Assembly: GCA_017465665.1 (NCBI GenBank)
Contig: JAFTVU010000017.1
Coordinates: forward strand, 29,380-93,379
Origin: Oscillospiraceae bacterium
Lineage (GTDB): Bacteria; Bacillota; Clostridia; Oscillospirales; Ruminococcaceae
Length of the DNA: 64,000 nt
Direction: 5' to 3'
Below are positions 23,431-32,577 of the stretch, in pieces. A program made the translations under genes and the position numbers. Positions within the stretch are counted from its first letter, which is position 1. The number at the start of each line of letters is the position of its first letter. A model generated the notes under the pieces. That model ran no database searches and was not told where the DNA came from. It saw only the letters and a list, made by a program, of their open reading frames with translations.

Positions 23431-24525
23431 TTATACATTGAAACGGAACAGGGTAACATCTCCGTCTTTCATTACATATTCCTTGCCTTCAAGACGTACC
23501 AGACCCTTTTCCTTTGCACCTGCCATGCCTCCACAGGCAACAAGGTCGTCAAATGCTACGATCTCAGCACGGATAAAGCCTTTTTCAAAATCGGTGTGGA
23601 TCTTACCCGCAGCCTGCGGCGCCTTTGTGCCGTTGGTGATCGTCCATGCGCGTACCTCCTGGGGGCCTGCGGTGAGGTAGGAAATAAGACCAAGCAGACG
23701 GTAGCCTGTCTTGATTATTCTTGCAAGGCCGGATTGCTCCAGATTGAGGTCGGAAAGGAACATAGCCTTATCCTCATCGTCCATATCGGATATCTCAGCT
23801 TCTATCTGCGCGCAGATAGGGAGGACTTCAGCGTGCTCCTCCTCTGCGATGGCACAGACTGCTTTGTATTCCTTATTGTTATTGATATCGCCTGTGAAAT
23901 CCGCCTCGGAAAGATTTGCCGCGTAGATGACAGGCTTGTTGGAAAGCAGCGGAGATGTCTTGATGATATCGCGCTCGTCATCGCTGTAATCATAGCTGCG
24001 TGCGGATTTGCCGTTGCTGAGGTGCTCGATGAGGGATTCTAAGAAGTCTACCTCTTTCTGCAGACTCTTATCGCCCTTCATGAGCTTTTTGGTGCGGTCA
24101 AGACGACGTTCAAGTATCTCGATATCGGAGAAGATGAGTTCAAGATTAATGGTCTCGATATCGCGTGCAGCGCCGATGCTGCCGTCAACATGGATGATGT
24201 TGTCGTCATTGAAGCAGCGTACAACGTGAACGATAGCGTCTACCTCGCGGATGTTGGAAAGAAACTTGTTTCCGAGACCCTCGCCCTTGGATGCGCCCTT
24301 TACAAGGCCTGCGATATCCACGAACTCCAGCGTTGCGGGAGTGAACTTTTCGGGATTATACATCTTTGCGAGAACGTCAAGACGCTCATCGGGAACGGAT
24401 ACGATGCCCACATTTGGTTCTATCGTGCAGAACGGATAGTTCGCGGATTCTGCACCTGCGTTTGTCAGTGCATTAAAAAGTGTGCTCTTGCCGACATTCG
24501 GCAGACCTACCATGCCTAATTTCAT
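23431..24525 (-). CDS. ychF: Ribosome-associated ATPase YchF
   Basis: A 364-aa OBG-family P-loop protein that in characterised cases binds ATP rather than GTP and associates with ribosomes in translation and stress control. G1 is GLPNVGKS. G2/G3 are seen in YPFCTIEPN and DIAGLVKGASKGEGLGN. The specificity motif region carries NLSEAD in place of NKxD, typical of YchF. The C-terminal TGS domain ends in KEYVMKDGDVTLFRFNV. The length matches the family. A GAGG ribosome-binding site precedes the ATG, and it appears monocistronic. Confidence 0.97.
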   Translation of the reverse strand: MKLGMVGLPNVGKSTLFNALTNAGAESANYPFCTIEPNVGIVSVPDERLDVLAKMYNPEKFTPATLEFVDIAGLVKGASKGEGLGNKFLSNIREVDAIVHVVRCFNDDNIIHVDGSIGAARDIETINLELIFSDIEILERRLDRTKKLMKGDKSLQKEVDFLESLIEHLSNGKSARSYDYSDDERDIIKTSPLLSNKPVIYAANLSEADFTGDINNNKEYKAVCAIAEEEHAEVLPICAQIEAEISDMDDEDKAMFLSDLNLEQSGLARIIKTGYRLLGLISYLTAGPQEVRAWTITNGTKAPQAAGKIHTDFEKGFIRAEIVAFDDLVACGGMAGAKEKGLVRLEGKEYVMKDGDVTLFRFNV

Positions 24526-24857
24526 TTCAAAACCTCTTCCTTTTATTATAAGTATAATTTAACATTATATATTCTAGCATCTTTTGATGTTTTTTTCAAG
24601 CCCTATTTACTATGCTTATACAAGCGTCTGTGAAGTAATCGTTTTCTTGCCGTTTAATTAACAGACGCACCTAAAAAATCGCCTAAATTAGGTAAATTTA
24701 ATCTTTTAGTCTGTGCGATATTGCACAAAAAACATCTGTGAATACTGTATGAAATAAATATTGCAATTGTCGCAGAATTACGGTATAATAGATATTGACC
24801 TAATCGGATCTATATTCGAGTAACACAAAAACTAAAATTACTTTATGGAGGTACACC
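24526..24857 (+). promoter_or_regulatory. Gap with promoter of sugar-binding lipoprotein
   Basis: No gene is seen in this 330-base gap. TTGCAA (24761-24766) and TATAAT (24784-24789), 17 bases apart, form the likely promoter of the downstream binding protein. A weak dyad, CCTAAATTAGG, lies at about 24683 and could be an operator. Confidence 0.55.
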
Positions 24858-26366
24858 ATGAGAAAACTCAAGGCAATCTTCTCCGGTATGCTGGCAGCAG
24901 CTACTATCCTCTCCCTCACAGGCTGTGATGAGAGCGGTACAGTTTCCGGCAACGCTTCCGGAGCAGGCCCCGGAGTAACAAGCAACGTTGCTCCCCAGAC
25001 AAGTGCAACAACAACCACATTCGCTGAGAACAGCGGCGTTAACAGCGCTGTTGACGCTATCGATGTTACTACACTTGACAACCCCGATCTCGAAGTTACA
25101 GACAGAATCGAGTGGATGGCTTGGTGGGATATCGATGAGACAACTCCCGCTGCTATTCTGTTCAAGAATACATACGGCGTTCCTACAACAGGTAAGGATC
25201 CCGAGCGTGACGGCAGAATCTTCGACTACACTGTAGTATCCTACGGCGAGCGTTATGACAAGCTGGCTACAGCTATTTCTTCCGGTGATTCTCCCGACTT
25301 CTTCCCCTTTGAGATCCTCGACTTCCCCTACGGCGTTCTGAAGGGCAGATACCAGCCTATCGACGAGGTAGTTAACCTTGATAACGGTAAGTGGGACGGC
25401 GCTAAGGATATGATGGAGCAGTTCAAGCTCGGCGGCAGATACTATGCTGCATTCTATGAGATCTCCCTCAACAACGTTATGTACTATCGTACAAGCGTTA
25501 TCGACGGCGCAGGTCTGGATGATCCCAGAACTCTGTTTGAGAACGGCGAGTGGACATGGGATACATTCCTTGATATGTCCCGTGCATTCCAGAACAGCGG
25601 TGAGGGCAAGTACTGCCTCGACGGTTACAATCCCGAGAACGATCTGATGATCTCCACAGGTACTCCTATGATCGGTAACGTTGACGGTATTATCGTTAAT
25701 AACCTGCACGATCCTAACGTTGAGCGCGCAGAGGAAAATATGCTGACAGTTCTCCAGAGAGAGAATCTGCGTTACCCCAGACATGAGCTGAACAGCTGGA
25801 ACGTTAACCCCATGGCTTGGGCTAAGGGTGACATCCTGTTCTACGCTGACGGCGGTACATGGGTATATGAGTCCACACTCGGCAAGTACAAGGATAGATT
25901 TGCTTGGGCTGACGATGAAGTTAAGTGCGTTCCTTTCCCCAGAGATCCTCAGGCTGACGCTCACTATGTAGTAGCTAAGCAGGATGCTATGATGTGGGTA
26001 AAGGGCTCTGACAATGCTGCAGGTGTTGCTGCATGGCTGGATTGCTCCGTAACAGCAGCTCAGGATCCCTCCGTAAGAGAGGCTGCTAAGGCTCAGCAGA
26101 AGGAGAACTACGGCTGGTCTGATTACAACCTCGACGCTTACTACAGCTGGACAGACCTCAACACAACTCCTCTGACTCCTATCTTCGACTTCAAGGGCGG
26201 TCTTGGTGAGGTTTCCGATGGTTCCGCTACAGAGAACCCCATCCAGTCTCTGACTAACCTGGTTTACCTGACAGGTGACCAGTCCTACACTCAGCTGCGT
26301 GAGCAGCACGAGCCCGCTATCCAGCAGGCTATCGATGAGATCAACGAGTACATCGCTAAGCTGTAA
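24858..26366 (+). CDS. ABC transporter sugar-binding lipoprotein (orphan)
   Basis: A 502-aa extracellular solute-binding protein of the family 1 (MalE-like) type, expected to capture oligosaccharides at the cell surface. The signal peptide ends in a lipobox (LSLTGC, Cys23). A short Ser/Thr/Gly linker follows, then the two-lobed domain with family-1-like segments (AISSGDSPDFFPFEI, NGEWTWDTFLDM). Codon use is strikingly uniform (GCT, AAC, GGC), as in highly expressed genes. No permease or ATPase genes are adjacent, and a terminator follows directly, so it must work with a transporter encoded elsewhere. The ligand is unknown; cello- or xylo-oligosaccharides would fit the two GH5 enzymes. Confidence 0.85.
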   Translation: MRKLKAIFSGMLAAATILSLTGCDESGTVSGNASGAGPGVTSNVAPQTSATTTTFAENSGVNSAVDAIDVTTLDNPDLEVTDRIEWMAWWDIDETTPAAILFKNTYGVPTTGKDPERDGRIFDYTVVSYGERYDKLATAISSGDSPDFFPFEILDFPYGVLKGRYQPIDEVVNLDNGKWDGAKDMMEQFKLGGRYYAAFYEISLNNVMYYRTSVIDGAGLDDPRTLFENGEWTWDTFLDMSRAFQNSGEGKYCLDGYNPENDLMISTGTPMIGNVDGIIVNNLHDPNVERAEENMLTVLQRENLRYPRHELNSWNVNPMAWAKGDILFYADGGTWVYESTLGKYKDRFAWADDEVKCVPFPRDPQADAHYVVAKQDAMMWVKGSDNAAGVAAWLDCSVTAAQDPSVREAAKAQQKENYGWSDYNLDAYYSWTDLNTTPLTPIFDFKGGLGEVSDGSATENPIQSLTNLVYLTGDQSYTQLREQHEPAIQQAIDEINEYIAKL

Positions 26367-26385
26367 TTCATATCTCATATAACTC

Positions 26386-26416
26386 ATCCCCCATCCGCAA
26401 GGATGGGGGATATTTG
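26386..26416 (+). terminator. Terminator after binding protein
   Basis: CCCCCATCC-GCAA-GGATGGGGG with a following T-rich stretch, 20 bases after the stop codon. Confidence 0.9.
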
Positions 26417-26424
26417 TATAGCAA

Positions 26425-26463
26425 TAAAACACCTGAGAAGACAGATCATCCTCTCAGGTGTTG
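26425..26463 (-). terminator. Terminator of htpG
   Basis: AACACCTGAGA and TCTCAGGTGTT form an 11-base-pair stem, followed by TTTT on the minus strand. It lies about 20 bases past the htpG stop. Confidence 0.85.
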
Positions 26464-26481
26464 TGCTTTGGTGTTAAAAGG

Positions 26482-28368
26482 TTATTTCGCCATGATCTCA
26501 CACAGCTTGTTTGTAAATTCAACGGGGTTTTCTATAGGCATGCCCTCAATCAGCAGCGCCTGAGAATACAGTATCTCAGCGTAATCCGCAAGAGCGTCCT
26601 TGTTTGTTTCGTACAGAGACTTCAGCTTTGTAAAGATGGGGTGCTCTGCATTTATTTCCAGTATCTTCTGAGCCTTTGCAGCCTGTGACTGCTCATCGGG
26701 CATAGCGGAAAGGACCTTTTCCATCTCTACAGAGAGCATACCCTCGCTGGTGATGCAGACAGGATGCGTCTTCAGGCGCTGCGAGAGCTTTACAGCCTTT
26801 ACCTTGCCGCCGAGCTTTTCTGTCATGAGCTCAAACAGCTCCTTGTTCTCCTCAGCGGCCTTTTTGATCTCTTCCTTTTCGGCTTCGGTCTCCAGACCAA
26901 GATCATCAGCAGATACAGACTTGAACTCCTTGCCGTTGAAATCGTGCATCATCTGTACGGTAAACTCGTCAACATGATCGGTGAAGTAAAGTATCTCATA
27001 GCCCTTGTCCTTGAGCAGCTCGGTCTGAGGCAGGCTCTCGATGCGCGCAACGGAGGAGCCGCTTGCAAAGTAGATGTACTTCTGATCCTCTTTCATACGG
27101 GAAACGTATTCCTCAAGAGTTACATATCCGCCTGTGAAGCTGCTCTTGTACAGCAGCAGATCCTGCAGATTTTCCTTGTTTGCGCCGAAGCTCTCGTAGA
27201 TGCCGTACTTGATCTGAGTGCCGAAAGCTTCCCAGAACTTCTCATACTTTTCTCGCTCGTTATTGCGTAGCTTCTTCAGCTCGTTGCGGATGGATTTTTC
27301 CAGGCTCTTTGCGATGAGCTTGAGCTGTCTGTCGTGCTGGAGCATTTCACGGGAGATGTTCAGCGAGAGATCCTCACTGTCCACCAGACCTCTTACAAAG
27401 CCGAAGTAATCGGGCAGCAGGTCGCCGCACTTATCCATTATCATAACGCCGCTGGAATACAGCTGCAGACCCTTTTCAAAGTTCTTGGAGTAGTAGTCGT
27501 AGGGAGCCTTTGCGGGGATGTACATAAGGGCGGTGTAGGTAGCTGTACCCTCAGTCTTTGTGTGGATATGAGTGAGAGGCTCATCGTAATCGTAGTACTT
27601 GTCCTTATAGAAGCTGTTGTAATCCTCGTCCTTGAGTTCGGTCTTGGATTTCTTCCAGATGGGAGTCATGCTGTTGAGGGTCTCGGTTACGATCTCCTTT
27701 TCGTACTCGTTTTCGCTTCCCTCCTTGAGCTTCTCGTGCTCGCTGTCCATAAGGATAGGATAACGGATATAATCGGAATACTTTCTGATAAGGGACTTTA
27801 TCTTGTAGGGCTGGAGGAATTCGTCATAATTTTCCTCTTCTGCGTTGTCCTTGATCTCAAGGATTATCTGTGTGCCGTGAGCGTCCTTGTTGGCTTCCTG
27901 GATAGTGTAGCCGTCAACGCCCTCGCTCTGCCACATGAATGCCTCATCGCTGCCGTATGCCTTTGAGATGACAGTGACTTTCTTTGCTACCATGAAAGCG
28001 GAGTAGAAGCCTACGCCGAACTGACCGATGATATCCACATCCTCGGTCTTTTCGTTCTCGGTCTTGAATGCGAGAGAGCCGCTCTTTGCGATAGTGCCGA
28101 GGTTGTTTTCCAGCTCCTCCTTGGTCATGCCGATACCGTTATCGGTGATGATGAGCTTTCTGTCCTCCTTGTCCGCTTCTATGCGGATAGCCATATCGGA
28201 ACGCGTAAGACCGATGTTCTCGCTCATGGATTTGAAATACAGCTTGTCCATAGCGTCGCTGGCGTTGGAGATGAGCTCACGCAGGAAGATTTCCTTGTGG
28301 GTATAGATAGAATTGATCATCATCTCAAGCAGGCGCTTGGATTCAGCCTTGAATTGTTTTGTTCTCAT
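26482..28368 (-). CDS. htpG: Hsp90 chaperone HtpG
   Basis: A 628-aa ATP-dependent chaperone of the Hsp90 family. The N-terminal GHKL ATPase domain shows [26 protein letters not shown] and [14 protein letters not shown]. The middle domain carries the NISREMLQ region with the catalytic arginine. A C-terminal dimerisation domain follows. The length matches bacterial HtpG. AAGGAGCTGATTTCA precedes the ATG. Its promoter overlaps a perfect CIRCE element, so HrcA control is expected; in Bacillus subtilis htpG is not HrcA-controlled. Confidence 0.98.
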   Translation of the reverse strand: MRTKQFKAESKRLLEMMINSIYTHKEIFLRELISNASDAMDKLYFKSMSENIGLTRSDMAIRIEADKEDRKLIITDNGIGMTKEELENNLGTIAKSGSLAFKTENEKTEDVDIIGQFGVGFYSAFMVAKKVTVISKAYGSDEAFMWQSEGVDGYTIQEANKDAHGTQIILEIKDNAEEENYDEFLQPYKIKSLIRKYSDYIRYPILMDSEHEKLKEGSENEYEKEIVTETLNSMTPIWKKSKTELKDEDYNSFYKDKYYDYDEPLTHIHTKTEGTATYTALMYIPAKAPYDYYSKNFEKGLQLYSSGVMIMDKCGDLLPDYFGFVRGLVDSEDLSLNISREMLQHDRQLKLIAKSLEKSIRNELKKLRNNEREKYEKFWEAFGTQIKYGIYESFGANKENLQDLLLYKSSFTGGYVTLEEYVSRMKEDQKYIYFASGSSVARIESLPQTELLKDKGYEILYFTDHVDEFTVQMMHDFNGKEFKSVSADDLGLETEAEKEEIKKAAEENKELFELMTEKLGGKVKAVKLSQRLKTHPVCITSEGMLSVEMEKVLSAMPDEQSQAAKAQKILEINAEHPIFTKLKSLYETNKDALADYAEILYSQALLIEGMPIENPVEFTNKLCEIMAK

Positions 28369-28427
28369 TGAAATCAGCTCCTTGATGTTCTTTATTTCGC
28401 GGTTTTAAGCCGTGTTGTTTGATCTTT

Positions 28428-28454
28428 TTAGCACTCTCTGAATAAGAGTGCTAA
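28428..28454 (-). promoter_or_regulatory. CIRCE element (HrcA operator) of htpG
   Basis: TTAGCACTC-N9-GAGTGCTAA is a perfect match to the CIRCE consensus. It lies just downstream of the htpG promoter, whose -35 TTGATT (28481-28486) and -10 TATAAT (28459-28464) are read on the minus strand with 16 bases between them. Confidence 0.95.
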
Positions 28455-28578
28455 AACTATTATATCACGTTTTCGTGAAAAATCAAGGGGTTATATTGAA
28501 ATTTAAGTGAAAAAGTAGTATAATTATGCTGCATAATATAGATATTAAAATATACCATAACGCGAAAGGACAAAAGAA

Positions 28579-29544
28579 ATGGATTCCGCACTTATCATCG
28601 CATTCCAGGCAGCGGTAATGTTTATACTGCTGTTCGTGGGTTATTTCCTGTACAAAGCTAAAATGATGTCTGATGATACTACAAGGCAGATATCTTCCAT
28701 AGTGCTTACAGTGGTAAATCCCGTTATAATCTTCAATTCCTATATGATAGATTTCAATACTGAGCTGCTGGCAGGACTTGGTATTGCTCTGCTGCTGAGC
28801 CTTGCGGCACATATCGTGCTGATACTTGCCGCAAACATTGCCGTACGCAAGGGCAGAGCCAATTATGAGATAGACCGCTTTGCAATGATATACTGCAACT
28901 GCGGCTTTATGGGAATACCGCTCATCGATGCTACCTTTGGCAGCGAGGGTGTGTTCTATCTCACCAGCTTCATTACCATGTTCAATCTGTTCATGTGGAC
29001 TCACGGCACTCTGCTCATGAGCGGTCAGAAGACACAGAGCTTCAGAGATACCGCAAAAGCATTCGGAAAGGTGCTGCTCTCCCCTGCGATACTGGCTATA
29101 TTTATAGGTCTGGTGTTCTTTTTTACGGGGCTTCGTCTGCCATCCATCATTACTACACCGCTCGAATATATCGGAAGTATGAATACTCCGCTTGCAATGC
29201 TGGTATCGGGCGCGACTATCGCCAAGGCGGGACTTCTGCGTGGTTTTAAATGCGGCAGAAATTATTATATCCAGCTTATGAAGCTGCTTGTTGTTCCTGC
29301 GGTGCTTACGCTTGCATTCGTGCCTCTGGCAAAGCTCGGCGTTCCTATGATGCTGATAAATACCGTGCTCATTGCTGCTGCTGCGCCTACTGCGTCTGCG
29401 ACTATAATGTTCTCCTACCGCCATGGCAGGGATGAGGACTATGCTTCGGGCCATTTTGCTTTATCCACCATCGCAAGTATGCTGACCATGCCGCTTATAC
29501 TGATGCTCTCCGCTGTGTATGCGGGAATGCTGGGTGTGGCATAA
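28579..29544 (+). CDS. AEC-family membrane transporter
   Basis: A 321-aa inner-membrane protein of the auxin efflux carrier family, thought to move small organic anions or amino-acid-like compounds. About ten hydrophobic segments are spread evenly. Typical features are SSIVLTVVNPVIIFNSY in the first half, CGFMGIPLIDATFG in the centre, and MLVSGATIAKAGL and TASATIMFSYRHGRDEDYASGHFALSTIASMLTMPL at the end. The ribosome-binding site is GAAAGGACAAAAGAA. It appears to be a single-gene unit. The substrate cannot be inferred. Confidence 0.88.
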   Translation: MDSALIIAFQAAVMFILLFVGYFLYKAKMMSDDTTRQISSIVLTVVNPVIIFNSYMIDFNTELLAGLGIALLLSLAAHIVLILAANIAVRKGRANYEIDRFAMIYCNCGFMGIPLIDATFGSEGVFYLTSFITMFNLFMWTHGTLLMSGQKTQSFRDTAKAFGKVLLSPAILAIFIGLVFFFTGLRLPSIITTPLEYIGSMNTPLAMLVSGATIAKAGLLRGFKCGRNYYIQLMKLLVVPAVLTLAFVPLAKLGVPMMLINTVLIAAAAPTASATIMFSYRHGRDEDYASGHFALSTIASMLTMPLILMLSAVYAGMLGVA

Positions 29545-29601
29545 CAGTGCGCTTGCACAAAATAGCTAATTTCAACAATAGAAATTTGGTTGTTTTGTGC
29601 G

Positions 29602-29630
29602 TTGAAAAAAGGCTTGTGAAATGCTATAAT
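29602..29630 (+). promoter_or_regulatory. Promoter of possible small RNA
   Basis: TTGAAA and TATAAT, 17 bases apart, stand in a gene-free gap. The transcript would begin near 29637 and meet a strong terminator about 120 bases later. Confidence 0.6.
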
Positions 29631-29636
29631 TAAAGT

Positions 29637-29792
29637 GTAATAAATTTGCAAGACAGTATAGTAGCTGAATGGCTAACATACTTCTTAATATATTTTCCCC
29701 AATTATTTTGCCGTACATAAACCGCTTTTCCCCAAGCGGACGGCGCATTGTTTGAGTTACCGCAGACACCCCCTTGTCTGCGGAATTTTTTT
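29637..29792 (+). ncRNA. Candidate small RNA or tiny-peptide transcript
   Basis: The segment between the promoter and the terminator would give a transcript of about 155 bases. It contains a hairpin, CCGCTT-TTCCCC-AAGCGG, and the terminator CCGCAGACA/TGTCTGCGG. An ORF at 29669-29755 would encode MANILLNIFSPIILPYINRF and eight more residues, a hydrophobic peptide with a basic end, but its ribosome-binding site is weak. Whether the product is RNA or peptide cannot be decided. Confidence 0.4.
29760..29792 (+). terminator. Terminator in gap before xre gene
   Basis: CCGCAGACA-CCCCCT-TGTCTGCGG followed by AATTTTTTT. It belongs to a transcript that begins in the gap, since the previous gene ends more than 200 bases earlier. 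Confidence 0.85.
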
Positions 29793-29921
29793 ACCCTGTA
29801 CGCCTCAGCAAAGCCATTTTTTCGCAGATGTAACATACTTTTGCGTTGATGTAAAGAACTTGTGCTGGACATTTTTCGCACGATATCGTACCATAGATAT
29901 ATCACGAAAAGGAGGTATATC

Positions 29922-30356
29922 ATGCGTTTTGAAGAAAAGCTGATACAATTACGAAAAGCAAATGCGCTCACACAGGAGCAGCTTGCGGAAAAGCTGAATG
30001 TTTCCCGTCAGGCGGTGAGCCGCTGGGAATCGGGCGACTCCGCGCCTGATATGTACAATCTCTCCGCGATATGCAGGTGCTTCGGAGTTTCCTCGGATTA
30101 TCTTATAAATGATGATTTCACAAGCGACGAGGATACTCCAATAGCGCAGAAAAAGAATGACGAGATCAGTTCTGTAAAAGAAAAACGCAGAAAGCTGCAT
30201 CTTGTTTCGGGAATATGCTTTGTTATAGCTTGGATGTGCGCTGTGTACGGTATCGTCAATGCGGAAATAGGTGTACAACTGTGGTTGTCTGCCATCACAT
30301 GTATGCTCACAGCTATTTCTGCAATATTCCAATTCGTATGCTTTTTCAGAAAATAA
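29922..30356 (+). CDS. Xre-family regulator with membrane anchor
   Basis: A 144-aa protein. The N-terminal Cro/C1 helix-turn-helix (about residues 3-60) reads LRKANALTQEQLAEKLNVSRQAVSRWESGDSAPDMYNL. The C-terminal half has two hydrophobic helices (about 92-110 and 117-140), so it is probably a membrane-tied regulator. AAAGGAGG stands seven bases before the chosen ATG. Clostridia carry many such HTH/two-helix proteins, often next to the gene they control. The targets here are unknown; the downstream vWA lipoprotein operon on the same strand is a candidate. Confidence 0.85.
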   Translation: MRFEEKLIQLRKANALTQEQLAEKLNVSRQAVSRWESGDSAPDMYNLSAICRCFGVSSDYLINDDFTSDEDTPIAQKKNDEISSVKEKRRKLHLVSGICFVIAWMCAVYGIVNAEIGVQLWLSAITCMLTAISAIFQFVCFFRK

Positions 30357-30479
30357 CAAAAATTTTCCTTTGCCGTGCAACCTTTTTGCGCGGCACTTTG
30401 TTTTATTAGCAGAATGAAGACTTCACGAACACTTAAAAGCGCTTTTTGAAATTCCATAAATTCAGAAAGGGGTATTATC

Positions 30480-31886
30480 ATGAAAAAGTATATGTCTGTA
30501 TTAATGGCAGCGATAGTTCTTACTTCAATGGCAGGCTGTTCGGGCAGAGGGTCCGATCTTCCTCTGACAGAGGTGGTCGATGTTGATGACGGCTCGTCCG
30601 CAACAACTGCACCTGATGCAGGAAAAACCAACGTTGGTAAGGATATCGTGGATGACGGAGAGGGCGGTACTACGCGTATAGATATCAGTGCGGAGAAAGA
30701 ATACAGCGCTGCGGATGAAGATGGCGGCATATTTGATTTCTTCGGCTTTGCTGACGCGGCAGACGAGGCTGTTGAATTTTCGGCAGACTACGCAGTTGCT
30801 GAATCTCCTACAGCTGCGGCGGCAGGCGGCGCGATGGACAGTATCGGCGGCTGTGTCGTGGATACCGATGAGTGGATAGAGCCCGAAGTGATCCAGCCGC
30901 AGGCAGGTCTGCTGACAGGCGGAGAATGGAACGACAACGATAACTGGCATGATTGGGTATCTCTCTACCAGACCCACGAGGACTGGAATGAGTACCGCGA
31001 GCTGTGGCGTGTAGAGTTTGACGGACGTATCGCGGTAAAGGTCACCACGGATGACGGCACACCGGTTGAGGGCGCGGCAGTGCTCAGCGAGGAGTTTGCG
31101 GCTGTTACAGATAACAAGGGTATGGCGTATATCTTCTTTGATGACGAGAACGCGCCTGAGAGCGTGACAGTCACTTATAAGGACATTGAAAAGGTGCTGG
31201 ACGCTTCGGTTGATACAGAGCTTGAATGCACTCTCGGCAACCTTGCACTCAGCAATGAAAAGTTTCTTGATCTTCTGCTTATGGTGGATACAACAGGCTC
31301 TATGTCGGACGAGCTGATGTATCTGCAGACGGAGCTGCGTGATGTGGTGGAGCGAGTTTCTGCGGAGAATGCAAATCTCCCTATAAGATTGAGCGTGAAT
31401 TTTTACCGCGATGTAGGTGACGAGTACATCGTGCGCGAGTATCCTTTTACATTCAATCTGGATGATTCGGTGGATTTCATAATGGCGCAGGATGCAAACG
31501 GCGGCGGTGATACTCCCGAGGCTGTGCATACCGCTCTTGACAGTGCGATAAAGGGCCATGACTGGGATGACAGCGCAGTTAAGTTGATGTTCCTTGTTCT
31601 GGATGCACCTCCCCACGCTGACGAGCAGATAATCGACGAGGTAAACTCCCTTACAGCGCTTGCGGCAGAGCAGGGAATACGCATTATCCCTGTGGCTTCC
31701 AGCGGAGTAGATAAGGCTACTGAATATCTTCTCAGAACCATGGCGTTCACTACAGGCGGAACATATACGTTCCTTACAGACCACAGCGGTATCGGCAATT
31801 CTCATATCGAGCCTACTATCGGTGATTATGAGGTGGAAAAGCTCAACGATATGATGGTGCGTATCATAGGCGGATATCTGGAGTAA
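30480..31886 (+). CDS. von Willebrand factor A lipoprotein
   Basis: A 468-aa surface lipoprotein (signal peptide ending MAGC, Cys20). An acidic low-complexity region comes first (about 25-125). A short beta-sandwich of the carboxypeptidase regulatory type is at about 175-245 (VKVTTDDGTPVEGAAVLSE). The vWA domain is at about 258-468. The metal-ion site reads MVDTTGSMSDE, with TGS in place of the usual SGS, then GGDTPEA for the conserved threonine and VLDAPPH for the late aspartate. It probably binds a protein partner at the cell surface in a metal-dependent way. A second lipoprotein gene begins three bases after it. Confidence 0.85.
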   Translation: MKKYMSVLMAAIVLTSMAGCSGRGSDLPLTEVVDVDDGSSATTAPDAGKTNVGKDIVDDGEGGTTRIDISAEKEYSAADEDGGIFDFFGFADAADEAVEFSADYAVAESPTAAAAGGAMDSIGGCVVDTDEWIEPEVIQPQAGLLTGGEWNDNDNWHDWVSLYQTHEDWNEYRELWRVEFDGRIAVKVTTDDGTPVEGAAVLSEEFAAVTDNKGMAYIFFDDENAPESVTVTYKDIEKVLDASVDTELECTLGNLALSNEKFLDLLLMVDTTGSMSDELMYLQTELRDVVERVSAENANLPIRLSVNFYRDVGDEYIVREYPFTFNLDDSVDFIMAQDANGGGDTPEAVHTALDSAIKGHDWDDSAVKLMFLVLDAPPHADEQIIDEVNSLTALAAEQGIRIIPVASSGVDKATEYLLRTMAFTTGGTYTFLTDHSGIGNSHIEPTIGDYEVEKLNDMMVRIIGGYLE

Positions 31887-31889
31887 GCC

Positions 31890-32393
31890 GTGAAAAAAGT
31901 AACAGCATTTTTGCTAGGCATATTTCTGCTGACCGGTTGCGGAGGAGAAACGCTGTATCAGGTAGAGCCGCCTCCGATAGCGGTTGAGGGTGAACTTCTC
32001 GGGGCGCACGGCATTGTGCTGGAGGGTAAAGCTATAGTGCAAAAGCCCTTTGAAAGCGGTGTTTATACCTCTGAAAAGGAGTGGCTCAGTGCGGTGGAGG
32101 AATGCGGTATCAGCGAGCTTGAAAGTGTCGCCGGCAGATACGACGAGAGCTTTTTCCAGTTTAATTCTCTCTGTTGTCTTGCGACCTGCTCCTCGGGCGG
32201 AAAGGATTACAGGATCACCGATGTAGAGCTTGCAATAACAGAGCATGGTGCGGAGCTGGTGATAAATGCTTCGTACAGCCCTGCGGCTATGGTCAACAGC
32301 CTTTCGGGATATTATTTTTTGGTTCAGCTGAACAAGGCTGAATGCTCCTCCGCAGATACTATATCCCTCAGCGAACATCCAAGGTTGATATAA
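31890..32393 (+). CDS. Small lipoprotein, operon partner of vWA protein
   Basis: A 167-aa lipoprotein with GTG start, signal peptide and lipobox (LLTGC, Cys17). The mature part is a predicted beta-rich domain with two cysteines (LCCLATC) and no recognised family. It starts three bases after the vWA gene stop, with GGAG serving as ribosome-binding site inside the end of that gene, so the two are translated together. It may be an assembly or regulatory partner of the vWA lipoprotein; this is inferred from position only. Confidence 0.75.
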   Translation: MKKVTAFLLGIFLLTGCGGETLYQVEPPPIAVEGELLGAHGIVLEGKAIVQKPFESGVYTSEKEWLSAVEECGISELESVAGRYDESFFQFNSLCCLATCSSGGKDYRITDVELAITEHGAELVINASYSPAAMVNSLSGYYFLVQLNKAECSSADTISLSEHPRLI

Positions 32394-32395
32394 GC

Positions 32396-32430
32396 ATATC
32401 CGTCTGCTGTTATGCAGGCGGATATTTTTC
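32396..32430 (+). terminator. Terminator of vWA operon
   Basis: ATATCCGTCTGC and GCAGGCGGATAT form a stem with a T-run, directly after the lipoprotein stop. Confidence 0.85.
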
Positions 32431-32473
32431 TGCAACATTTCCATAAAATTTCACAATACGGGTGGATTTTCAG

Positions 32474-32502
32474 TTGAAATCCAGTACAGAATATGGTATA
32501 CT
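32474..32502 (+). promoter_or_regulatory. Promoter of zinc/membrane protein and glycosyltransferase genes
   Basis: TTGAAA and TATACT are 17 bases apart, 75 bases before the first gene of the following same-strand run. Confidence 0.65.
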
Positions 32503-32577
32503 TAATAATGTATATGTATGTCCACAAGTATACTCATTCAGATAAAACATAAAGTGCCAAAACAGAAAGGAAAGGAA

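Noticed and set aside
24843-26432. 529-codon minus-strand ORF opposite the sugar-binding protein
   Set aside because: It is an antisense shadow of a highly codon-biased gene; the Ser/Val/Cys-rich protein has no domain pattern.
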